From positions 3,100,001 to 3,164,000 of the forward strand of contig NZ_CP043727.1 in assembly GCF_009831415.1 (NCBI RefSeq): a stretch of 64,000 nt of DNA, written 5' to 3'. Under the pieces are notes generated by a model, which made no database searches, was not told the DNA's origin, and was given only the letters and a program-made list of their open reading frames with translations. Every line of letters begins with the position of its first letter. The stretch's first letter is position 1. The translations under genes and the position numbers were made by a program. Origin of the DNA: Yersinia canariae (GTDB taxonomy: Bacteria; Pseudomonadota; Gammaproteobacteria; Enterobacterales; Enterobacteriaceae). Of the stretch, positions 42,326 through 52,208 are shown in pieces.

Positions 42326-43264
42326 CTACAACCATTTAGGATTACGGGTAAACGAGATTGTTAGCCAGCGATGTGGGCCTGATTCACCAATCGCCTGTGA
42401 TATTTCATCGCGTATTTTGTCAAAATAGGACACACCGCTACTTTCCATTTCTGGCGGTATAACCACATGAATCTCAACAAATAAGCCTCGACCAATACGA
42501 GTGGCATAATGTGAATAATCAATAAATTGATATTTCGCCATTAACTTATCCATCAAATTCTCCATGGAGGCATCCAGTGTATCTGGAGTCATTTGTAATA
42601 CTTCGCGGACGGCTGCAATGACGGTCTTTATCGGAACGGGGATCAATATCAGTGTTAACAGAGCCAGCACGCTAGGGTCCGTGTACACAATCAAATATTC
42701 ATAACGCGTCCCTTCCATACTCCAGGAAAGTAAAAATGCCACTAATAAGGCTGAACTGATACAAGCCGACATTAACCAGCTTTTGGTATCCAGAGCAATT
42801 AACTCGGATTTAACGCGTTTATTCAAATGACGTTGTTTTAGGAAGATAGTAAAACAGAAAATACTCACCACCAGCGCATAAACAATCGCCCACCCCAATT
42901 CTAGCTCGCGGCCACCATCAATTATGCCTTTAATAGCATTAACAAAAGCATACAGACAGAGGAAAGCCAGTAAGCTGCCATTAAAAGCTAAGACCAACGG
43001 TTCGACATGCCAGAACCCATACTGAAAACGTCGACTATTCGGTTGACCAAGTAACCGGGATACCAATAAAGATAAACTGCACATCCCCGCATCTAAAGCA
43101 GAGAACATACCATCAAAAATTATCGACATCGATCCGCATACAATACCGAAAATAATCCCCATGATGGCAATAAATAAAGTACAAAAAATCGAACGTCGTA
43201 AAATTTGCTGCTCAAGTTTCGTATCATGCAGCATAGGTGCTACTTGTTCACTGAGTGTCGTCAT
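42326..43264 (-). CDS. Cation diffusion facilitator (CDF) family transporter
   Basis: 312 residues with six membrane helices. Helix 2 carries DGMFSALDAGMCSLSLLVSRLL, with D and D four residues apart as CDF metal ligands, and helix 5 has the second site (YTDPSVLALL). The cytosolic C-terminal domain is short. It exports divalent metals such as Zn, Fe or Mn against protons. The substrate cannot be read from sequence. About 50 bases separate it from the M24 gene, so the two may be co-transcribed. Confidence 0.85.
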   Translation of the reverse strand: MTTLSEQVAPMLHDTKLEQQILRRSIFCTLFIAIMGIIFGIVCGSMSIIFDGMFSALDAGMCSLSLLVSRLLGQPNSRRFQYGFWHVEPLVLAFNGSLLAFLCLYAFVNAIKGIIDGGRELELGWAIVYALVVSIFCFTIFLKQRHLNKRVKSELIALDTKSWLMSACISSALLVAFLLSWSMEGTRYEYLIVYTDPSVLALLTLILIPVPIKTVIAAVREVLQMTPDTLDASMENLMDKLMAKYQFIDYSHYATRIGRGLFVEIHVVIPPEMESSGVSYFDKIRDEISQAIGESGPHRWLTISFTRNPKWL

Positions 43265-43762
43265 GATTACAACCTATTTTTTGGTGAACTATTTTTATAG
43301 TAACCAACTGTTTTATAACAATCTATTGTTATTTATTCAGCTTGATGTGTAAATCACGATAGAGGCAGTGATAGTAAATCAGAGCTAATAATAGTGTGTC
43401 ATATTATTCTATTTTTACCAGTAAATAACATTGTAACGCCCGAATGAAGAAATTCGTTAATGTCTTGTTTTTACTTATTTTAAATAAGGTGTTTTTTGCT
43501 TTAAGAAGTTTAATCGTGTTTATGACCATTCAAAGAGACAAATCTATCGATTCATTTTCATCTTTATCTTAAGGCCATCCTCCCCCATCGCCTTATACTT
43601 TAAATGTAATAACAGATTAGATTAATTTAAATAACATATAGCGATAAGATTAATTATTAATTAACAACAGTCACAGTAAATGAGTAGAAGTTGTTATTCA
43701 TCAAAAATAGTGTGTTTGCATAACGATATTATGCACCACTTGATACCCGTCCTGGGGGAAAT
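43265..43762. other. AT-rich intergenic region between divergent CDF and hydrolase genes
   Basis: About 500 bases with no credible gene. It must carry promoters for both neighbours; I could not assign boxes with confidence. GGGGGAA before 43763 is the hydrolase ribosome site. Confidence 0.5.
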
Positions 43763-44455
43763 ATGGCGACTAAACTTAATATTTTATTAGTACATGGCGC
43801 ATGGGCTGATGGTTCACAATGGCGATATATTATTCCTGCCCTCCATGCTATGGGACATCGGGTTATTGCTATACAAAATCCATTAACGTCATTGGCAGAT
43901 GATGTTGAGCGCACGATAAAACTCACAACCGCCTTGTATGGCCCAACACTGTTAGTCGGTCATTCTTACGGTGGGATGGTGATTACCCAAGCTGGTCATC
44001 TGCGAAATGTGGTTGGAATGGTTTATCTTGCCGCTTTTGCACCTGATTCCGGAGAAAGCTTGTCCAGCATTTATGCATTGCGCAAACCACCTGTTGGCGC
44101 GGCCTATATTCGCCCTGATGATAATGGTTTTTTATGGATCGACACGGATAAATACCATGAAAACCTGTGTCAGGATATTGACGAAACTGAAGCGCTGGTG
44201 CTGGCTTTGGTACAGAAACCGCTAGCGGCTCGTGTTTTTACAGATAAATCAGCCCAGCCGGCCTGGCGAGTAAAACCTTGCTGGTATCAGATTTCAACAC
44301 AAGACAGAATGCTGCCGGTGGAAACACAACGCGAATTTGCCGAGCGAATTCAGGCGCAAAAAGTAATTGAACTGCCCGCTAGCCACGCCGCTCATCTCTC
44401 ACATCCCCAGCATATTATTGATTTGATTGCAGAGGCTGCGAATGCAGTCAGATAA
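43763..44455 (+). CDS. Alpha/beta hydrolase
   Basis: 230 residues. LLVHGAWADGSQW (oxyanion-side HG), nucleophile elbow V-G-H-S-Y-G-G, and a late catalytic His in SHAAHLSHP. It resembles the salicylate-esterase/RutD-like cytosolic hydrolases encoded singly in many bacteria. Substrate unknown. It converges with ompX and shares the terminator at 44540-44568. Confidence 0.85.
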   Translation: MATKLNILLVHGAWADGSQWRYIIPALHAMGHRVIAIQNPLTSLADDVERTIKLTTALYGPTLLVGHSYGGMVITQAGHLRNVVGMVYLAAFAPDSGESLSSIYALRKPPVGAAYIRPDDNGFLWIDTDKYHENLCQDIDETEALVLALVQKPLAARVFTDKSAQPAWRVKPCWYQISTQDRMLPVETQREFAERIQAQKVIELPASHAAHLSHPQHIIDLIAEAANAVR

Positions 44456-44539
44456 TCTTTAGTTTCTTCTGACGAAACACGTTCAATACCATTGATATAA
44501 ATAACCAACAACAGTGGGACAGTTGGGTTATTACAGACG

Positions 44540-44568
44540 AAAAAAATCCGCCCGAAAGCGGATTTTTA
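44540..44568. terminator. Bidirectional terminator between hydrolase and ompX
   Basis: AAAATCCGC / GCGGATTTTT-type hairpin with A- and T-runs on both sides, usable from either strand. Confidence 0.8.
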
Positions 44569-44619
44569 TCAAATACAGTATTCACCCTAAAGATGAACGC
44601 TGACTAACTAAGCAGTTGC

Positions 44620-45147
44620 TTAGAAAGTGTAACCTACGCCAGCAACCCAAGTACCGACGTCAACGTTACGGATGCGGCTTTGCTCGTAAGAAACGTCAAA
44701 GGCAACATTTTGCATTGGGTTGAACTGCAGGCCTGCACCATATGTGAAGCCGTAATCGCTGGTGCTGTTTTTATCGCTAGGTGAAGTTGGGTAGTTCTGG
44801 CTGAAACGACCATAACCCACACCGACCAGGCCATAAACGCTAGCCCAATCATTGATACGGTAAGCTGGACCAGCGGTGATTGCGTTGTACTGTGCTTTGT
44901 TGTAAACAGACGCGCTGTCACCGAAGCTGCTTTTTTCAGTGTGAGTGAAAGAGGTGATGTAACCCAGTTGAGAATCACTCCACTCGTAACGGTACTTCAG
45001 GTTAAAACCTGAAGATTTGTTAGCAACACCTTGGTAATCGCTCTGGGCATAACCACCAGAAACGGTGCTTTGACCTGCAAAGGCTGACCCTGCGGTCACT
45101 GCTAATACACAAGCTGCTGCAGCTGAAAGACATGCAATTTTATTCAT
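44620..45147 (-). CDS. ompX: Outer membrane protein OmpX
   Basis: 175 residues from ATG 45147 (GAGGTGG upstream). Signal peptide ending SAFA, then eight beta strands with OmpX hallmarks: STVSGGYAQSDYQG, GFNLKYRYEW, ITAGPAYRINDWASVYGLVGVGYG, SYEQSRIRNVDVGTW and terminal aromatic VGYTF. It belongs to the Ail/Lom/OmpX family; the loops look like housekeeping OmpX rather than the virulence adhesin Ail. Confidence 0.95.
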   Translation of the reverse strand: MNKIACLSAAAACVLAVTAGSAFAGQSTVSGGYAQSDYQGVANKSSGFNLKYRYEWSDSQLGYITSFTHTEKSSFGDSASVYNKAQYNAITAGPAYRINDWASVYGLVGVGYGRFSQNYPTSPSDKNSTSDYGFTYGAGLQFNPMQNVAFDVSYEQSRIRNVDVGTWVAGVGYTF

Positions 45148-45549
45148 AACCACCTCGAAAAACGCAAATTTTTAGATGAAACTAAAACACCATGAAATTA
45201 TAACAAAAAATAGTGTGAAACTCTGCACATCAATGATTGTCTAATCATTTATTTGGTGTAACAAAGGGTTTCAAGAATCTTCTATCTTACTAATACGCTT
45301 ACGAATTTTAGGTATAATACTCCTTTTTGTGATATCCATCACCAAAACCCATTCCAGACTATTCTTAATTTTAGAGTGCAATAAATCATCATAAATAGTG
45401 TTAAAAAACAGCACTCATAGAAAAAATTATTTATTTCATCTTTTTCTTGGTGACTATTATGACCATTGGTAATTTTTAAACACTTCATCGACATTTCATT
45501 TACACTGCCAAGGATTGATACCTAATATTTTTCGTTGAGGCTCAACAGG
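45148..45549. other. Divergent ompX/rhtA intergenic region with candidate ompX promoter
   Basis: About 400 bases, AT-rich, no credible gene. A TATAAT -10 box for ompX is on the minus strand at 45197-45202, which gives a leader of about 40 bases; the -35 is weak. Nothing else could be assigned. Confidence 0.5.
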
Positions 45550-46437
45550 ATGTCTTTGTCTCCTTCGTCCAAACATTCACTGCCATTACTTCCAATTTTC
45601 TTGCTCGTGATCGCCATGATATCAATTCAAAGTGGCGCGTCGTTGGCGAAAAGCCTATTCCCACTGGTTGGCGCGCAGGGAATAACCTCATTACGACTCG
45701 GCATCGGAACGCTGATTCTATTTATTATTTTTAAACCCTGGCGAATGCGGTTTGAAGCAGGCAGCCGGTTACCCTTGCTGATTTATGGGGTTACCTTGGG
45801 GGGAATGAATTTCCTTTTTTACCTGTCATTAAAAACAGTGCCATTAGGTATTGCCGTTGCGTTGGAGTTTACCGGCCCGCTGGCAGTCGCCATGCTATCT
45901 TCTCGCCGCCCGGTCGATTTTATCTGGGTGGGGTTGGCAGTTTTGGGTCTATGGTTCCTGCTGCCTCTGGGAAATAACATCGGCTCCATTGATTTATTTG
46001 GGGCCGCCTGTGCGCTGGGTGCCGGTATTTGCTGGGCGCTGTATATTATTTCAGGACAAAAAGCCGGTGGTGATCATGGCCCTGGTACTGTGGCGATTGG
46101 CTCTTTGATTGCAGCGCTGGTTTTTTGTCCGATTGGTGTAGCTTACAATGGCCTTGCGCTGTTCGACCCCGCAATTCTGCCGGTTGCTTTGGCGGTTGCC
46201 ATTCTATCTACAGCACTGCCCTACTCACTGGAAATGGTCGCACTGACCCGCTTGCCCACTCGTACATTTGGCACATTGATGAGTTTAGAACCCGCATTAG
46301 CGGCGATTTCAGGGCTGGTATTCTTAAATGAACATCTGACATTGATTCAATGGTTGGCTTTGGCATCAATTATCAGCGCTTCTATCGGCGCAACGCTGAC
46401 CATCAAACCTAAACCGCAGATCGACCCAGTGACTTGA
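45550..46437 (+). CDS. rhtA: Threonine/homoserine exporter RhtA
   Basis: 295 residues from ATG 45550 (ACAGG upstream); the TTG at 45535 is less likely. Ten membrane helices in two EamA repeats, with near-identical E. coli RhtA blocks: GGASLAKSLFPLVGA, TVPLGIAVALEFTGPLAVA, LPTRTFGTLMS. It effluxes amino acids across the inner membrane. The ompX-rhtA pairing is the enterobacterial order. Confidence 0.95.
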   Translation: MSLSPSSKHSLPLLPIFLLVIAMISIQSGASLAKSLFPLVGAQGITSLRLGIGTLILFIIFKPWRMRFEAGSRLPLLIYGVTLGGMNFLFYLSLKTVPLGIAVALEFTGPLAVAMLSSRRPVDFIWVGLAVLGLWFLLPLGNNIGSIDLFGAACALGAGICWALYIISGQKAGGDHGPGTVAIGSLIAALVFCPIGVAYNGLALFDPAILPVALAVAILSTALPYSLEMVALTRLPTRTFGTLMSLEPALAAISGLVFLNEHLTLIQWLALASIISASIGATLTIKPKPQIDPVT

Positions 46438-46449
46438 AAGGAGCCATAT

Positions 46450-46947
46450 ATGGATATTAGAATGGCCAAACCTGATGATTTTGCTGAGATTTGGCCCCTT
46501 TTTCAAGCAGTAATCAGCTGCGGTGATACCTATGTATTTACCCCGGACACCTCTGAAAAAGATGCATATGATTACTGGTTTGGTACCGGCGTCCGGTGCT
46601 GGGTGGCCCTGCATGAGGGGAGCATTGTCGGTATGTATAAATTAATTGATAACCAGCGCGGCCTTGGTAATCATGTCGCGAATGCATCTTTTATGGTGGA
46701 GGGTAAAGTGCGCGGTCAGGGCATTGGCAAAGCGCTCGGGCTTCACTGTATTGAGCAAGCAACAGCTCTCGGTTATCGGGCAATACAATTCAACTTTGTA
46801 GTCAGCACAAATACCCTTGCCGTTGCCCTCTGGCAAAAACTAGGATTCGAGATCCTCGCCACACTACCTGGCGCATTTAACCATAGCCAACAGGGTTATG
46901 TGGATGCCTATGTCATGTATCGATCACTGGTTCCTCATCAGAGCTGA
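46450..46947 (+). CDS. GNAT N-acetyltransferase
   Basis: 165 residues. The acetyl-CoA binding motif A reads VRGQGIGKALGLHCIEQA, with motif B FNFVVSTNTLAVALWQKLGFEI. AAAGGAG precedes the ATG. It lies 12 bases after rhtA and probably shares its transcript. Substrate unknown. Confidence 0.87.
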   Translation: MDIRMAKPDDFAEIWPLFQAVISCGDTYVFTPDTSEKDAYDYWFGTGVRCWVALHEGSIVGMYKLIDNQRGLGNHVANASFMVEGKVRGQGIGKALGLHCIEQATALGYRAIQFNFVVSTNTLAVALWQKLGFEILATLPGAFNHSQQGYVDAYVMYRSLVPHQS

Positions 46948-46987
46948 TGACCTCTTTTACTCCCAGAAATACGTCTATCAATTGCAT

Positions 46988-47022
46988 ACCAGCCCAGTGA
47001 TTTAGCGGGCTGGCTTTTTTTA
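46988..47022 (+). terminator. Terminator of the rhtA-GNAT unit
   Basis: CCAGCCC / GGGCTGG stem with an 11-base loop followed by C and a run of seven T. Confidence 0.85.
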
Positions 47023-47189
47023 TTCACTATTTCTCACTTTTCTTGCATCCAAAACCCCAGGCTGATTCGTATAAGTAGATGTGAGGCAAAGCTTCACCTC
47101 AACCCATACAGGCTCTAAATAATTCGATTGCTTGAACGTGGCCAATGCACGTGCAACTTGAAATATGGCGAGCATAAAAGGAATACATT

Positions 47190-47750
47190 ATGAAAACGCT
47201 TATTCGTACCGCTCTCTGTGCTTCCTTAGTATTCAGCAGTGTTTCTATGGCCGCCATGATGTCCGACACTGTCATGGTGGGTAGCGCATCAATGCTTCCG
47301 AGCAAAAATATTATCGAGAATGCCGTGAACTCCAAAGATCACACCACCCTGGTGGCCGCGGTGAAAGCTGCCGGTTTGGTTGATACGTTACAAGGCCCCG
47401 GTCCCTTTACCGTGTTTGCGCCCACCAACGCCGCGTTCGCAAAATTGCCCGCCGGTACGGTTGAAAATTTGGTCAAACCAGAAAATAAAGCCCTGCTCAC
47501 TCAAATCCTGACCTATCACGTGATCGCCGGGAAATACGACATGAAACAACTGGAAAGTAAAATTAAGGCCGGCGGCGGGACTGCGGAGCTGAAAACTGTT
47601 AACGGCCAACCATTATGGATTATGAATAATGGGCCACATAATATTCAGATCAAAGATGGTAAAGGTAACATCGCCAATATCAGTACCTATGATGTACAAC
47701 AGAAAAATGGTGTGATTGATGTTATCGATACGGTTCTGATGCCTAAATAA
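47190..47750 (+). CDS. Secreted fasciclin (FAS1) domain protein
   Basis: 186 residues. Signal peptide (LIRTALCASLVFSSVSMAA) followed by one FAS1 domain: H1 motif GPFTVFAPTNAAFAKLP and H2 region LTYHVIAGKYD ... NGVIDVIDTVLMP. FAS1 proteins mediate adhesion or act as periplasmic lipoprotein-like factors. It has its own leader, and an ECF sigma factor and anti-sigma factor follow, so it may be a target or part of that circuit (inference). Confidence 0.88.
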   Translation: MKTLIRTALCASLVFSSVSMAAMMSDTVMVGSASMLPSKNIIENAVNSKDHTTLVAAVKAAGLVDTLQGPGPFTVFAPTNAAFAKLPAGTVENLVKPENKALLTQILTYHVIAGKYDMKQLESKIKAGGGTAELKTVNGQPLWIMNNGPHNIQIKDGKGNIANISTYDVQQKNGVIDVIDTVLMPK

Positions 47751-47812
47751 AACCCGTCTATACTGGGTGCAGTGTCTCACTGCACTTAGTGGTTTATTTA
47801 GGGATTGGCGCA

Positions 47813-48367
47813 ATGAATGAATATTCTCTGGAACAACAGATAGGGCTGATCGACGCCATTGCTCAGGGCGATCAGTCCGCTTTTGAAAAGCTTTACCGTC
47901 TGACATCTCCTCGATTATTCGCGCTCGCCTTACGCATGTTACGTAACCATGCGCGGGCAGAAGAAGTGCTGCACGACAGTTTTCTTACTGTCTGGAACCG
48001 GGCCAGCAATTACAATGCGCAACTCAGCGCACCACTCACTTGGTTAACCCATATAGTTCGCAATCGGGCTATCGACCTGATGCGCAGTTGTGATAATCGG
48101 CTGCAAACATTGGACGATACTGAAACCGATTCTCTGACTGACGATGAGTTGACACCACTGGCACAACTACAGCAAGACAGTGAAGCTAAACAATTAGCCG
48201 ACTGTCTAATTCACCTGCCTGTTGAACAGCGGCAAAGTATTATGCTGGCTTATTATCAAGGGCTTTCTCATGGGGAAATCTCTGCTCATTTACAGCAACC
48301 ACTTGGTACGATAAAAAGCTGGATACGTCGTGCACTGGACCATCTAAAGGACTGTGTAGGCTTATGA
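47813..48367 (+). CDS. ECF-type sigma factor (SigK-like)
   Basis: 184 residues from ATG 47813. Region 2 reads FEKLYRLTSPRLFALALRMLRNHARAEEVLHDSFLTVW and region 4 LPVEQRQSIMLAYYQGLSHGEISAHLQQPLGTIKSWIRRAL with a helix-turn-helix. It redirects RNA polymerase to a small regulon. The stop overlaps the anti-sigma start (ATGA). Confidence 0.9.
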   Translation: MNEYSLEQQIGLIDAIAQGDQSAFEKLYRLTSPRLFALALRMLRNHARAEEVLHDSFLTVWNRASNYNAQLSAPLTWLTHIVRNRAIDLMRSCDNRLQTLDDTETDSLTDDELTPLAQLQQDSEAKQLADCLIHLPVEQRQSIMLAYYQGLSHGEISAHLQQPLGTIKSWIRRALDHLKDCVGL

Positions 48368-49029
48368 AAAACAGACGCGAATATGACTCAGCCTTGGCTG
48401 CTGAATATGCGCTGGGCACCCTGCGCGGGCTAGCCCGGATGCGGTTTAAGCGCAGAGTCCGCCGTGAGCCACGGCTGGCGGCTGATGTTGCCAGTTGGCA
48501 AAGCCTATTTACTCAACTTGATAATCAACTTGCCCCTTTAGAGCCGCCTGAACGTATCTGGAAACGGCTGGAGTTACAGTTACCGCCGCTCAATATTCGC
48601 CACATTAAACGAAACCCCTGGTCTTATATCGGCTGGGCTGTTGCCGCATGCCTTGCGGCCATACTGCTTATACCGCGATTATTGGTTGAGCCACCCGCTA
48701 TCATCCCTGTGGCGGTGTTATCAAATAGCCAGCAGAGTGGTCAATGGGTTGTGAGTCTGGAGAAATCAACTCGCAGTTTAACATTAACACCACTGAATCC
48801 TGTCGCGGTCAGTGACACTAATAGCCTTGAATTATGGAGTATTCCTGCCGGCGAAAAGCCCCATTCGCTGGGATTGTTGAATACTCAAGGCCCGACGCAA
48901 CTGACATTGGCTGAAAACCAATTAACCGCTCATTCATTACTGGCAATCAGCCTGGAGCCTCATGGCGGTTCGCCTACCGGACAACCGACCGGAGCCGTAT
49001 TATTTAGCGGGCCATTACAAAATCTGTAA
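48364..49029 (+). CDS. Anti-sigma factor (RskA-like)
   Basis: 221 residues. An N-terminal cytosolic part that should hold the sigma factor (YALGTLRGLARMRFKRRVRREP), one membrane helix (SYIGWAVAACLAAILLI, about residues 82-98), and a periplasmic domain of the anti-sigma-K type (LELWSIPAGEKPHSLGLL, AISLEPHGGSPTGQPTGAVLFSG). It releases the sigma factor on an envelope signal that is unknown here. Confidence 0.88.
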   Translation: MKNRREYDSALAAEYALGTLRGLARMRFKRRVRREPRLAADVASWQSLFTQLDNQLAPLEPPERIWKRLELQLPPLNIRHIKRNPWSYIGWAVAACLAAILLIPRLLVEPPAIIPVAVLSNSQQSGQWVVSLEKSTRSLTLTPLNPVAVSDTNSLELWSIPAGEKPHSLGLLNTQGPTQLTLAENQLTAHSLLAISLEPHGGSPTGQPTGAVLFSGPLQNL

Positions 49030-49054
49030 GTAATTTTTCTACCGGAGGCCATAT

Positions 49055-49831
49055 ATGCAAGACTGGGATCCTGATTTATACCGCCAATTTGAAGCAGAAC
49101 GTACTCGCCCGGCTCACGACCTGTTGGCGCACATTGATGTTGCCACACCACAGCGCATCAGCGATTTAGGGTGCGGTCCGGGCAACTCGACTCAATTGCT
49201 GCACCAGCGTTTTCCCCATGCCCAACTTGTCGGCATTGATAATTCGCGCGCCATGCTGCTGAGCGCACAACAGCGCTTACCTGATTGTGCTTTTCTCGAG
49301 GCGGATATCCGCCAATGGCAACCTTCAGAACCGCAAGACCTTATTTATGCCAATGCATCGTTGCAGTGGCTCACTGACCATCAGCAGCTTTTCCCTCATA
49401 TATTTTCCAAATTGGCTGCTAACGGAATACTGGCCGTCCAGATGCCAGATAATCTGGATGAACCCAGTCATAGAGCCATGCGGGAGGTCGCCGAAAACGG
49501 CCCGTGGCAACAGACATTACAAGAGGCTGGAGCGGTGCGGGCTAAAGTGCTCAGCGGTCATCAGTATTATGATTTACTGGCCCCCCATGCTGAGCAAGTT
49601 GATATCTGGCGAACCACTTATTATCACCCGATGCCGTCAGCACAGGCGATTGTCGACTGGCTACGCGCGACCGGTTTACGGCCTTTCCTTGAACCGCTGC
49701 CAGAATCTATGCGATTGGATTTTCTGCAAGATTATCTGGCCATTATTGATGCAGCCTATCCACAACAAATTGATGGCCGGCGCTTACTCGCATTCCCGCG
49801 CTTATTTATTGTTGCCCGAGCGGCTCAATAA
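49055..49831 (+). CDS. tam: Trans-aconitate 2-methyltransferase Tam
   Basis: 258 residues. SAM-dependent methyltransferase motif [15 protein letters not shown], acidic post-I GIDNS, and Tam-specific [23 protein letters not shown] and ANASLQWL. It methylates trans-aconitate to detoxify it. CCGGAGG precedes the ATG, 25 bases after the anti-sigma gene. Confidence 0.93.
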   Translation: MQDWDPDLYRQFEAERTRPAHDLLAHIDVATPQRISDLGCGPGNSTQLLHQRFPHAQLVGIDNSRAMLLSAQQRLPDCAFLEADIRQWQPSEPQDLIYANASLQWLTDHQQLFPHIFSKLAANGILAVQMPDNLDEPSHRAMREVAENGPWQQTLQEAGAVRAKVLSGHQYYDLLAPHAEQVDIWRTTYYHPMPSAQAIVDWLRATGLRPFLEPLPESMRLDFLQDYLAIIDAAYPQQIDGRRLLAFPRLFIVARAAQ

Positions 49832-50146
49832 TCCTTTGAGCATGCCGGTTAAATTAATTGACCGGCATACCGCACTGATATCTCTCAATAAAATAATTTA
49901 CAGACAAAATTACTTATATTTTAAAATAACAAAAACGCATATAAATCAGAGCAATAGTCATTATCAATTAGACATAACAATAAGAATGATAATATTTTAG
50001 TTACGAAACACTAAATTACACTTTAAAACACACTCAGCAATGAGCTATTTAATTGATAGGCATTATCTGCCTGCAAAATTAAATATCTTTGTTATACTTA
50101 ATGCGGTGAAGAAATTGGTAATCAACTCAATAAAGGGATACCTATT
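49832..50146. other. Intergenic region before dps
   Basis: About 315 bases without a gene. It contains an inverted repeat at 49842-49868 (ATGCCGGT / ACCGGCAT) that may end tam, then AT-rich DNA with a likely dps -10 box TATACT near 50093-50098. Confidence 0.5.
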
Positions 50147-50650
50147 ATGAGTACAGCAAAACTGGTAAAAGCAAAATCTTCCGAACTCATTTATACACGT
50201 AATGATGTTGATGAACATACAAAGACACTGACGATTAAACTATTAAATGAGATGGTTATTCAGTTTATCGATCTGTCGCTTATCACCAAACAAGCACACT
50301 GGAATATGCGCGGTGCTAACTTTATCGCGGTTCATGAAATGCTGGATGGCTTCCGCACTGCCATTAACGATCACCTCGATACCTTTGCAGAACGCGCCGT
50401 ACAATTAGGGGGGATTGCACTCGGTACTGCGCAACTCGTGACTGATAAAACACCATTGAAAAGCTATCCGACCCATATTCATAGTGTGCAAGAACACTTG
50501 AAAGAGTTAGCAGACAGGTATGGCGTGGTAGCAAACTTCGTGCGCAAGGCCATATCAGAAGTCAAAGATGAAGACAGCGCAGATATGTTTACTGCCGCAT
50601 CACGCGATCTTGATAAATTCCTGTGGTTCCTTGAAGCCAACATTGAATAA
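50147..50650 (+). CDS. dps: DNA-binding ferritin-like protein Dps
   Basis: 167 residues, as E. coli. The Lys-rich N-terminus ([11 protein letters not shown]) binds DNA. Ferroxidase-site residues lie in [22 protein letters not shown] with H and D/E ligands. It forms a dodecamer that protects DNA and stores iron in stationary phase or oxidative stress. AAAGGGA precedes the ATG. Confidence 0.96.
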   Translation: MSTAKLVKAKSSELIYTRNDVDEHTKTLTIKLLNEMVIQFIDLSLITKQAHWNMRGANFIAVHEMLDGFRTAINDHLDTFAERAVQLGGIALGTAQLVTDKTPLKSYPTHIHSVQEHLKELADRYGVVANFVRKAISEVKDEDSADMFTAASRDLDKFLWFLEANIE

Positions 50651-50738
50651 CCGCGCGTATTGCAGCCAATAGATTTCAATATGCAGAAAGGCAGGAACCC
50701 AAAACCGCCAATACAGCTGCAATTTGAAAGATAGTGAG

Positions 50739-50762
50739 ACAGGGCCGGTTTTCCGGCTCTGT
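50739..50762 (+). repeat. Hairpin between dps and ybiI
   Basis: ACAGGGCCGG / CCGGCTCTGT with a TTTT loop and one mismatch; it stops just before the ybiI ribosome site (GGAGG). It lacks a T-run after it, so it may be a weak terminator or may affect ybiI translation. Confidence 0.5.
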
Positions 50763-50775
50763 TCACGGAGGTTAT

Positions 50776-51042
50776 ATGGCAAGTGGATGGGCCGGAGACG
50801 GCGCAGTACAAGATCAAATTGACTCAACCCTGGAAGATGCTGTTGAACGCGCGCGTCTTGCACTTGGCAAAGGTGACAGCGAAAAGTATTGTCTGGAATG
50901 CGGGCAAGCTATTCCTGACGCGCGGCGAAAGGCGCTGGCCGGTGTTAAATACTGCCTGACTTGCCAAAACGAATTAGATAAACAGCAGTCCAGTCATGCG
51001 GGATATAACCGCCGTGGTAGTAAAGATAGCCAACTTAGATAG
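50776..51042 (+). CDS. ybiI: DksA/TraR-type zinc-finger protein YbiI
   Basis: 88 residues from ATG 50776 (CGGAGG upstream), the same length as E. coli YbiI. The four-Cys finger reads C-L-E-C ... C-L-T-C (KYCLECGQAIPDARR ... VKYCLTCQNE). It may bind RNA polymerase like TraR-type proteins, but its role is not established. Confidence 0.92.
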   Translation: MASGWAGDGAVQDQIDSTLEDAVERARLALGKGDSEKYCLECGQAIPDARRKALAGVKYCLTCQNELDKQQSSHAGYNRRGSKDSQLR

Positions 51043-51176
51043 TTCCCGCCCTCTCGTCTTACTGAACCCTTTTCAAACAAAAATCCGATACAGTTAACAA
51101 TATTGTTACATGAGTGTTGGTTATCGATTGTTTATTATTGACTCGCGAGTTAATAATAAGTAAATAATTGGCTAGT

Positions 51177-51225
51177 TGCACCATGATGATATTGATGCAC
51201 CATTTTAGGGCTTCAATTTGGTGCA
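51177..51225. promoter_or_regulatory. Candidate NtrC half sites upstream of glnH
   Basis: TGCACC at 51177-51182 and 51196-51201, and the inverse GGTGCA at 51220-51225, resemble NtrC half sites (TGCACC...GGTGCA). They lie roughly 100-150 bases upstream of the expected sigma-54 start, a normal enhancer distance. Confidence 0.55.
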
Positions 51226-51297
51226 ATTAGAGCCAGCTAAGTAATGTCTTGCTAATTACTTTGAGAAAAATCTTTATTTTTAAATAACTTGCATTTC

Positions 51298-51313
51298 TGG
51301 CACGATCTTTTCA
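51298..51313 (+). promoter_or_regulatory. Sigma-54 promoter of glnHPQ
   Basis: TGGCAC-GATCT-TTTCA matches the -24/-12 pattern and is nearly the same as the E. coli glnHp2 element as I recall it. The start of transcription would be about 12 bases later, leaving a 100-base leader. The 388 bases between ybiI and glnH hold no gene. Confidence 0.75.
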
Positions 51314-51430
51314 TATTGCACTCTGAAATATAAAAATGGATCTCCATGCCCTGAGCGGTTGGTGTTGTAGCTTGGCCGCAATATCAGCAACAAAGGGTAT
51401 ATCCACAAAAGCACAAAGGAACACCCACTT

Positions 51431-52174
51431 ATGAAGTCACTTGTCAAAGTTTCATTGGCCGCTCTTGCGCTGGCCTTTGCCGTTAGCTCCCACGCCGCAG
51501 AAAAAGAACTGATTGTTGCCACAGATACCGCTTTCGTCCCTTTTGAGTTCAAACAAGGGGATAAATATGTGGGTTTCGATATCGACTTATGGGATGCCAT
51601 CGCAAAAAAACTGGATCTGAAATACACCCTGAAACCGATGGATTTCAGTGGCATCATTCCTGCGTTGCAAACCAAAAACGTTGATCTGGCACTGGCTGGG
51701 ATCACTATCACCGACGAACGTAAAAAAGCAGTCGATTTCTCTGACGGCTATTACAACAGCGGCTTGCTGGTTATGGTCAAAGCAAATAACAACGACATCA
51801 AAGGCGAAGCAGACCTGAAAGGCAAAGTGCTGGCAGTGAAAAGCGGCACCGGCTCTGTCGATTATGCAAAAGCCAACATCAAAACCAAAGACCTGCGCCA
51901 ATTCCCAAATATCGATAATGCTTATTTGGAGTTAGGTACAGGTAATGCTGACGCGGTGTTGCATGACACCCCCAACATCCTTTACTTCATCAAAACTGCC
52001 GGTAATGGCCAATTCAAAGCTGTGGGCGACTCCATCAAAGCTCAGCAGTATGGTGTAGCATTCCCACAAGGCAGTGACCTGCGTGAAAAAGTTAACGCAG
52101 CTCTGAAATCCCTGAAAGAAGACGGCACTTACGCTGCAATTTATAAAAAATGGTTCGGCGTAGAACCTAAGTAA
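51431..52174 (+). CDS. glnH: Glutamine ABC transporter periplasmic binding protein GlnH
   Basis: 247 residues. Signal peptide ending [40 protein letters not shown] is the GlnH N-terminus, with ligand residues such as D and R in the two lobes. It captures glutamine in the periplasm and docks on GlnP. Confidence 0.96.
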   Translation: MKSLVKVSLAALALAFAVSSHAAEKELIVATDTAFVPFEFKQGDKYVGFDIDLWDAIAKKLDLKYTLKPMDFSGIIPALQTKNVDLALAGITITDERKKAVDFSDGYYNSGLLVMVKANNNDIKGEADLKGKVLAVKSGTGSVDYAKANIKTKDLRQFPNIDNAYLELGTGNADAVLHDTPNILYFIKTAGNGQFKAVGDSIKAQQYGVAFPQGSDLREKVNAALKSLKEDGTYAAIYKKWFGVEPK

Positions 52175-52208
52175 TTCATTTTTGCCGTTTTAAACCAGGA
52201 GAATATCC

